Below, piece by piece: positions 1 through 9,000 of a DNA stretch of 10,347 nt; within the stretch, counting starts at the first letter, position 1; each line of letters starts with the position of its first letter. Source of the stretch: Candidatus Omnitrophota bacterium. GTDB lineage: Bacteria > Omnitrophota > Gorgyraeia > JAGLLT01. The position numbers and the translations under genes are program-made. The stretch covers positions 1 through 10,347 of the forward strand of contig DAOVNW010000018.1 of the NCBI GenBank assembly GCA_030630095.1, in the 5' to 3' direction. The notes beneath the pieces are model-generated. The model ran no database searches and was not told where the DNA came from. It was given only the letters and a program-made list of their open reading frames with translations.

Positions 1-3000
1 AAAAAGCAAAGGAAGCAAGCAGATAAGGAACCATAATCAGCGGGCCGACGCTTGTAGTTACAAAAAGTGTAGTAAGCCACCCCAGGATACCGACGATTCC
101 AATTATTCCGTTAAATGGCATTGATTGTTTAAAGCTATAATTAGCGGCCGCGCCTGTAAATACGATCATTAAACCTAATAAAACAAACAACGCCCCGACT
201 GTATTTGAAAATACAAGAAATACCGGCACACTAGATAAAACAATAAATAAACCTATTGCCTGTATTGCTTTACCAACCTTATCCGACCGACTTGCTGTCA
301 AGCCGAAACTCATTGTCTCCCGGTATTTGGTAATCTTATTCCATTTACTGTAGAAAGCGTCTTTCTCGGAACGGATAAACCTGAACTGCTCATTGGAAGC
401 CAGCCATACGCCCTTTATGAAGCCGGGTAAAAGATTGACATAAAACGGAAACCCGGTTATGGTATCAAACGCCGCCAATAATATCCCCGTCCAGAAACTT
501 CCGCTCTGGCGCCAGCGGCGCAAGAAGTTATTGTAATTAATCGCCTGCATCAGCATAGAACTTATGACCACAAACAGCAATAACGGTTTTAAGAAAGCAA
601 ACGCGCTAAACGGCGCTAAAAACTGTATGCTCAACAACAAGGCAAGGCCGAATATGGTGGCAAAATAATGCATCCATAAAACATCATGGGTTAATTTTAT
701 ATCATAACCTATATCTTTATTGACAAACACTTCAAACTGGCCCCTATCCATCTTAAACCTTGTTACGTTCATGGCGTATCGCATTTCAGTACCCACCAAA
801 GACTCGGCGTGAAGCGACGGCCGGCCCCATTCAAAAATAAGCCAATCAATCTGGGTTGAGACAACGTAAGGATAAAGGCGCTGCATCATAAGAAACGCCG
901 CTGAATCTTCGCCGGGCGGAGAGAGAGTAGTGTCACCGGCGGCGGGAGTCATTAGCCCTTTTCCGTAGAAAGTAAGCGCTCCTCTTCTTCCTCTCTGGAC
1001 TTCAGAAGTCCAGGTTTCCTGAGCTACTCCGTAAAGCTTTGTTACCGGAAACGCCCAGTTACTGGTAGTCCACACTTTCATCATCGGGTTTACAATCACG
1101 ATTTCCGGATTACGCCCGACTAATGTAGCCCAAGATAACCGCCACATATTCTGGCCGTGATAAGTGCGGGAATGGGCATCATAGTTTACTGAACGGCCGT
1201 TAGTTATCCAGAGGTTTGTTCCGATACCGCCGTTTTTGTTCATAGGAATTACATTATCCATATCTCTATCATAAAACGGTAAATAAACATTGCTAGTGTC
1301 GGTTTTTTCAATAACTTTAGCTATTTGAAGAATATTGGCCCAACCCGGTAAATCATCAGCCTGAGCTACGGTTTGGTCTAAATATTTTTTCTTAAATTCA
1401 AGAATGACTTCGGCAATTTCAGGAAAAGTTTTTGCTTCAACATAATACTTATCACCTTCAGTATCAAGAATTCCTTTTACCCGGAATGCGTCTCTTAATT
1501 CTTGAACCAATGTGTTATTGTTGTCACTATTTAAGATTGAATCCAGCATCTTCATTCTAAAACCCTTATCGGTTCTATCTGCGTACGGACCCCATAATAA
1601 AGCTTCCTGGAATGTCTGGTGTAGTTTGATATCGACTAATTTCTGATAATCCTGATACTTCTTAATAAAAATATCCTGCCAAGACTTTTCAATTGGATTA
1701 CTATCTTTTAAAGTACGGTAAGCTACCTCCAAAGAAATATAACCTCCGGCCGCGTTTCTTACGGCATCGAAATAATCATAATCACCGAGTTGATGGGCTA
1801 TATATAAATGATACTCTATAAAGTCTAAACCTTCCGATTCTACAACCGAGTAGTTCGCCGGGCGCAATTCGTTCAAGAACCCTTCCAGCAATGCGACAAT
1901 ATCTGCTCTCTGTTCATTGGTAAGATAATCTAATTCGTTTATCAATAAATCATTAAAATCGGTAAATTCATTGACATCTCCTAACGTCCGGGCGGCTTTT
2001 ACATAATTTTCACCCAGATTTCTTATCGCTTCTAAAGCATTATTCCATTCCACCCGGTGAGTACGCGCCATATAGCCAAGAACAGAAGTCCTTGCCTTTT
2101 GCCAATCGAAATCCTTAAGGAAAGCGGCAATCTCATTTTTAATTAAATTCTTCTCTTCTTCACTAAACACTACGTATTTCTCCAATAAACCGCCCAGCTC
2201 AGAAGGATCTTTCATTCTTTCTCTTATGGCGTCAATGGCTTTATTCTTATTGTTATTATTAGCTAACTTGCCTTTGATTCCCTCCATGCACTTTATCCAT
2301 GACGGATGGTCATTAAAGGTTCCTTTCTGGGCGGAATTCTCCCAGGTATGGGTAAATAATTCACCGGCAGTCTGAACGTGGGTAGATACCGGCTGTAAAT
2401 AGGCAAATACATCTGTAGCCGGTTTTTTCTGGCTCAAAGTAAAGAATTGATTATATAATACTTCAAAACCTTTTCTTGATTTGGGCTTAATGAATTTTCC
2501 GCCTTCACGCCCTTCTATGGCGGCAATCCATAATCTAACCTCTTTGTCACTCAGAAGGTTAAGCCGGCGTAAATGAATAACCAAATCCTTAAAATACTCA
2601 CTTACTGTCTTTCCGTTAGGGGTCAATATCATGTGATTCTCTTCAACCTCAATAAATTCGTTAAACCATTTCTCAAACTTATTGCCCCAGAAAATCTTTA
2701 ACTTAAATAGTGACCTTACCCCTGTCATAGAACGGGCGGTTTTACTCCAGGTTGAAATATTAAGAGTGATATAACTATGTACTGTATTTGCAACATGGTA
2801 TATAGAAATATAAGTAGGCACAATAGTTAATAAAACAAGAATCGCGGTAATCCAGAAACCTATTCCGGTAAAATCTATTAAAGCCCACTTCCAGAATACA
2901 TGATGGGCTAAAGCGCCGCCAAGGTAAACTGTTGCGGCAATATGTATACTCGACCAGAATAATTTCTCAGACTTTTTCCTGGTCTTACCTATTAAAAGAA

Positions 3001-6000
3001 CCGGCAGCCCCACAGATGCCATAATAATCATTGTTCCTAAAGCAAAATAAGGGGTAAATCCGGCTACCAATACACCGCTAGTTATGCCTGCGATTGTAAA
3101 TATAACAAAAAATGTTTTCCTAAAACCAGTATTTATTCCCCAATAGTCTCCTAATCTCAAGACAGGCCCGAGTATGCGGGTTATGTATAAGTGGGCTAAC
3201 CCGCGCCAGTTCTTAGTCATCCTATCAACTTTTGCCGCGTAAGCTGAACGCTTTTCGGCAAATTCAAGTGTTTTTTGTTTAAACGGGCTGATGAATCTGT
3301 TAAACTTTTTAGCCAAAACAATTAACTCTTCAAATGTATCCCCGCTGTGCAGTTTTTTATATTCGTCAAAATAAGTATTAATTATTTTCACTGCTTGCCC
3401 GTAGATACCATCGAAATCTTCTTCTGTCTGCGGTTGATTCAATTTATTAGAAGTTTCATTCTCAATCAACTGAATCACCAGTTCCCTAAATATATCAAAT
3501 CCAGCCTGACCGTTTTCGTTCGCTATATTTAACGAAGCGTAAAAATCATAGAAATCAAGGTCGGAGAATATATCAATCAGCCTGATATCCGGCTGAGGCT
3601 TATCAAAAGGTGTTTCGGCGATAAGCTTTAAAATGCCATTTACTTTGCCGTTATGTATAAATTGGAAGTTTATCTGAAACAGCATTATATTAAAATCAGC
3701 GTGATTCTTTATACGGCGCATTACTTTCTGAGAAGCAATAATCTTATTTTCATCAAGGTTATTCTTAAATATCCTCAAAGCGTCTCTTGCCGCGAAAACC
3801 GTAAACGGAAAGATATCGGCAAGCGCGCCTATAGAATATCCCTTGGTCTGGGAAGGATTCATCTGCAGAAACTTAAACAATATAAATTCAACTAAAGTCG
3901 TGGGTTCAAGCGCCCGGCCTACAGGATAAGGGTTATATTCTTTACCTGCTGCATTCTCTAAATTATTATATTTGGGAAGGCGTTCGGGATACATCATATA
4001 CGAACGGTGGACCTCGCTCATAACCATAGTAAATACTTTCTCTAAATCCTCCTGGTTTACGCTATGCTTAGCATCTGTTCCGTATGTCCTTGCATAAACT
4101 GCATCAAACACCGGCCGGACAATGGCATCCTTCAATATCTTATTAACAACAAAGTCTTTAAACGAAGTTATTTTTGACTTTTCAATATATTCTCCGGCAA
4201 GGGCTTTAATCTTCTGGTTGGTGTCTTTACCAAAATAAGCTTTAGTAACCAAATATTTTAATAATCTCGCTTCCGGACTGGGCAGCAGCTTATTCAAATC
4301 AGAAATAAAATCTTCGCTTTCGGTAATCTTCTCAAGGACTTTTCTCTCGGATAAGGCCACCATCCGGTTTTTCAACTTCTCCCAGAGAACACTGCCGTTA
4401 TATCTTGGATTAAGCTTTTTAAAGCTGTCTTCGATCTCTTTAACTTCAACTAAGCCTTCCGCGACTAACGCTGCCAACACTATTGCCTGAGGATATCCTT
4501 TTTCGGCATGTTCTTTTATATGCCCAATAACATCTTTGCCCCCTACATCTAAACTAGGCGCTTTGGGAAGGTTCCGGGGGTTTATATTCTGTTCATTAAA
4601 ATTAATTTTTTTATTGCTAAACAAACTGACTATTTGTTCTACTTCGCTGTCCTCAAACCCGGAAAGACTAAAATAAGACTTGATAGACTGAATTTTTTGC
4701 TCTTTGGATAAATACGAAAGCAATACAAAAGGGCCGGACAGCTGGCGCAAAACTATTATTTTATGCGGCAGGGAATTCAAGCTGCCGCTTGCCTTATTAT
4801 TCTTAAGAACCTTTATTAATTGCTTAAGGTCAGCGTTATTCAAATTATACTTTCTAAAGATGGCTGCCAATTTCCTTAATCCGGCAATAAAAGGAAACGT
4901 CAAAAACGCGGCAAACAGCACTGCCATCAATCCCCATATATTAAATAAAGCTGCTTCAGAAAAATTAATGGCGAAATCTTTTATGCCGAATCCCTTTTTA
5001 ATTTTGGTAAAACTGGGTAATTGCAGGAATTTCTTAAGCGAATCTACAAATAGAACATATTTCTTCTCACTGCCTTCAATTACCAACAAACCCTTATCAA
5101 TAAGATACTGGTCAATATTTAAATCGACTTTTATTCCTTTGGCCCTTAACAAATCGAATAACGCGCCTACATTTTCACCATCTTTAATAAACCTTCCGCC
5201 GCTTAACCTACCATAAAGCTGTCCGGGAGCAGCATTTAATATTTTATCTGTTAAAGTATAGTGATAAACATCAGTGCGCATATATTTATCCTCTCTCTTA
5301 GCAAAAAGATAGTTATTCCTCACCAAAACTTCCACTTCATCAGCCATCTTGGTTGACGACAGGACGTTTTCGGAAATAAGCAGGCAGGCTTTGCCCTTAA
5401 CGTTCAACCCTTTAACTTCAAATATACTGTAAAGTTTCTCTGAAGTACCTTTAATAATATCAGAATATGCCAACTTGTTATTTACGGATATACCTGGTAT
5501 CTTGATAATATATAATGATATGCCATTTAAAGTATAAAGTTTCCACTCTTCGTTAACATAATGCTCCCAGACAATACCGGTTTTGTAGTTATATCCGATA
5601 AACACAGGCTCATTCTTATGCTCCCTGCCGTCTCTGTATTCGTAAGTAACTTTATAGATATATTCACCATTAAGTGTTGCCGAATATACTGTTTCGCGTA
5701 AAATTCTTTGAAGTTCCGGAGATATAACCACTTCACCGTGCGAGATGCCAAAAGGAATCTCTGATTCACCCTTTACAAATTTTATAAACCTCAATGCTCC
5801 CCGGTCAAAACGGGCATAGTCCCGCTTTAGAGGATCATCAGCCATCAAATATCTGGTAAGAACCGGTATTTTTATCTCTTCTCTGCCTTTAGGAAGCAAA
5901 TATTGCACAATGGTTGCTAAGCGTAAATCACCTTTAGTTCTAAGGCCTTTAGTTAATAACTGCTTCCTCAACGAATTATTTATCTTAAACTCATTTAAGG

Positions 6001-9000
6001 CATCAGCAGGGGTGGTCAACAAACCTTTACTTTCCTGTTTAAAGATCATTCCAGTGGAAGAAAATATATACCCCTCTAATATATTCTCTCCCTGCCAGCG
6101 GGTATTGATAGTAACTTCTCCCTGTTTATCACTAGATATATATATTACAATTCTTGCCAAAGGATCTTCTCTCACCCGGAAATTAAACTTCACTCCACCA
6201 CCGGCTATCCTAATCTCTTCCATAATCAAGCGCATATTTCCTTTTATATCCAAACTATCTGCTATCTTTTCTAAACCCTCCAAGAGTTTACCTTTTGCCA
6301 TAGCTCTTAAAGAAGATTTTCTAAGCCATTGTAAGCTGTTTAACACCTCTTCTACTTCGGTAATATTACCGTTTTGTACGTTAATAACAAATTCCTGATT
6401 ATAAAAGGACTGTATATATAAATCAGTTGCCGGATTAAAACTATAAACACCATTTTTTATAACCGCTCTATATATTAGTCTTTCAGGCTGAAGGTCACCA
6501 ACCCTTTCTTTGCGGCTGATAATTTCAATCAAATAATCGCCTTCCGGCAACATTGTTATCGTAGCCCGCTCAAGTCCATCTACGTCAACTGCCCTAGCAA
6601 CTACAAATTCTCCGTCAAGTTTAATCTCTTCAATAACTCTCCAAGGATAAGCTTTCTCTTGTAGACCATCCTTAATCTCATCATTTGTTTCAACTCCGTA
6701 TCCTATTACATCATCCAAGATCTCGTAACCTGAAGTATAGTAATAAATACGAGTTAATTTGTCTTTTCCGGCATAACCTCTTTCATCCCTTATCTCACGG
6801 CTTAATTTATTTTCTACTTTTTCGCCTAAATCAACAACAGCTATACCCTCAACCTCTTTTCCTTTTACAGTCTGAGGTTTGAAATAGAAACCAACCATTT
6901 CCCTTCCTGTCTTCTTATCTACGCCATAAGTTCTCTTTATGCGCCCATTAACATCTTTTCTCTCCCAAATTTTTACTTTTTTATTATTTAAAGATACTTC
7001 TTTTACTTTTTGTATCGTTCCTAATATCTTACCTTTTATGACAGTGCCTTCTTTGGTATAACCTTTATATTCATAAACCTTATTACCTATAATCACTTCC
7101 TTAACATCAGGATAAGCTCGCCATAAGGTCTTGCCGTTTTGAATACCTTCTTTAATTTCTAAATCACCTAAGCGGTAGTCTACGACAAATATGACTTTTT
7201 TGGCCAACTTGCCGTAAACCACTAAGCCGCCGGTACGCTTGTCAATCACCCGGCAATCATCCATTTTTTGGAAATTTTTACCTAGAGGTAAAGAATCTTC
7301 GGTAAAATAAATTTTTGCGCCGTAACCAGGTATAATTTGATATCCCCACTTAGCCAAAGCCCAGTCAAACAAGGCTTGGACTTCGGAAGTATAGGAAATA
7401 ATATGAGTAATCTTATAGTTTTTATCCACAGCGACTAAGGCCTTATCGGTAAGCGCTACTTCAACTTTTTCTCCCAATGCCTCGTTATAGACGGTTCTCG
7501 TACCGACAATCTTCTTATATTCAGCCTTAGGAAGCATTCTCTGCAATGTTTTTATCGGCATTATTTTATGGACATCACTGTAAACCAGCCTTCCCTGTAG
7601 AAGCGACGGTAAATCTACAACGGCTTCTTTGTATTCTGCATTTTTGTTGTAAGGATGGAAGAAGATTGTGGGCTTTTCGGCAATTGGGGCATATAAAGGA
7701 TTATACTCCGCTAGATAAGCTTTTTTCTCTTTTCCTTTAACCACCACTACGGCATCTACTTTTATTTCTCCTTGTACAAAGGCCGGTTTTTCATTCAGCC
7801 TGAAGCCATTCGGCGCCCGGACATTAGGGACTAAATACCTTACTTGCACTTGCGGCATATCCGCCTTTTTACTGATATTGATTACCTCGCCGGGTTTATC
7901 AACATCAATCAATACCGCGTGGGCCTCTTTAGAAGCTAAAGTTCTTTCTGCCTTCTTTAAATTATCTTCGGCGCCGCTAAAACCGTCTTTAATAACTATT
8001 TTTTCTCCGACGTTATTGCTCTTATCCACGATATAATAAATCCTCTTCTGGGCGTCCCATTTATGTATATATTTGCTAGGTTGCTGGCCAGAAAGTATGC
8101 CAGCTATCTCAGCCTTTGTCTTGTTAGCAGCTTTCCGGCCGACTTCTATTACAACTTTGCGGTTACCGTCTAAAACTACACTACCCTCTCTTAATACAAA
8201 AGGTACTCTGAGCACCCCGCCCTCTTTATGAATAGGGGTCATCTTTTTAGCGTATCCTAACTCTTCCTGCATATATCCCAGTTGCTTTACAGCGCCTTTA
8301 GTTCCGTAGATAATGGTAACTTCCTTTTCTACTTTATCCTCTTCAATGGTAAACCGAGCTTCCTCAGAGATAGCCTTTTTCTGGGCTATAGCTTTAATCT
8401 TCCAGTTGCGAATTGCTTCTTCTCCCAAATAAATCTCAGTCCAGAAATCCTGATTCTGCCTGCAGACTACAAATACTACTCCATCCTGCATACCTAAGCC
8501 GCTATCTTTGGCTGCCAGATAAACCTGGAGTAAGCGAAGCTGATGAATTATCGCTGCCTTCTTGCCCCAAATTACCATTTTGCCGTCATATTTATGACCG
8601 GGCTGATTGACTTTAACCGCCACCCCAACCTTGCCGTAAACGGCGCTGGACCAGATATTCTCTATTAATTTATCAATAGGATTAATGTCTTTTTCAACCT
8701 TAACCCTTCTGGGAAGTTCGGCTTTATCCATTTTAATCAAGGTAAGGTTACTAGGCACAAAAGGATTAGCAAGAACCCCCCAGATATTATTGCCGATAAC
8801 CGGCACATTAAACCTTACAAAAGCGCCAAAGTCATTTAATATATATATATATCTAGCGGCATTATAAACAAATATCGGCCAGGTAATCATCCCGGTTAAT
8901 AGAGTAGTGCCGGCACTAGCGACTGTATTAATATCTATCCTGCGGTATATCAGTTTTATATCTTCCTCCGAAGTCTTAACTGCCTCCAATAATAACTCGG

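Noticed and set aside
983..998. QRGRRG (residues 3117-3122) as a GT2 Q-x-x-R-W motif of a cellulose/curdlan-type synthase
   Set aside because: The tryptophan is missing, the expected GT2 aspartate motifs do not precede it, and the order of surrounding motifs fits GT48 better. A remote GT2 relationship is not fully excluded without a search.
4704..5216. Plus-strand open frame of 170 codons starting ATG
   Set aside because: It is antisense to the coherent minus-strand frame, including the clear transmembrane helix at residues 1799-1823, and has no recognisable domain. It is a shadow of the opposite strand.
5527..5769. Minus-strand open frame of 80 codons in another frame
   Set aside because: It overlaps the main frame on the same strand, is shifted relative to it, has no sensible composition, and no frameshift is needed to explain the main frame.
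5910..6398. Plus-strand open frame of 162 codons
   Set aside because: It is antisense to the strand-rich region. Its composition (Ser, Leu, Ile, Pro, Asn) is that expected from the complement of Lys/Glu/Asn-rich coding sequence.
6685..6882. YD-repeat (RHS toxin) character of the Tyr/Gly-rich strands around residues 1150-1220
   Set aside because: Strands such as LTRIYYYTSGYE resemble YD repeats only loosely. There is no regular spacing of the G-x-x-x-Y-D core, so I do not call RHS.
6961..7020. T-rich runs that look like terminators or promoters
   Set aside because: They encode lysine- and asparagine-rich strands in the open frame, with no stem before the T run and no stop codon nearby.
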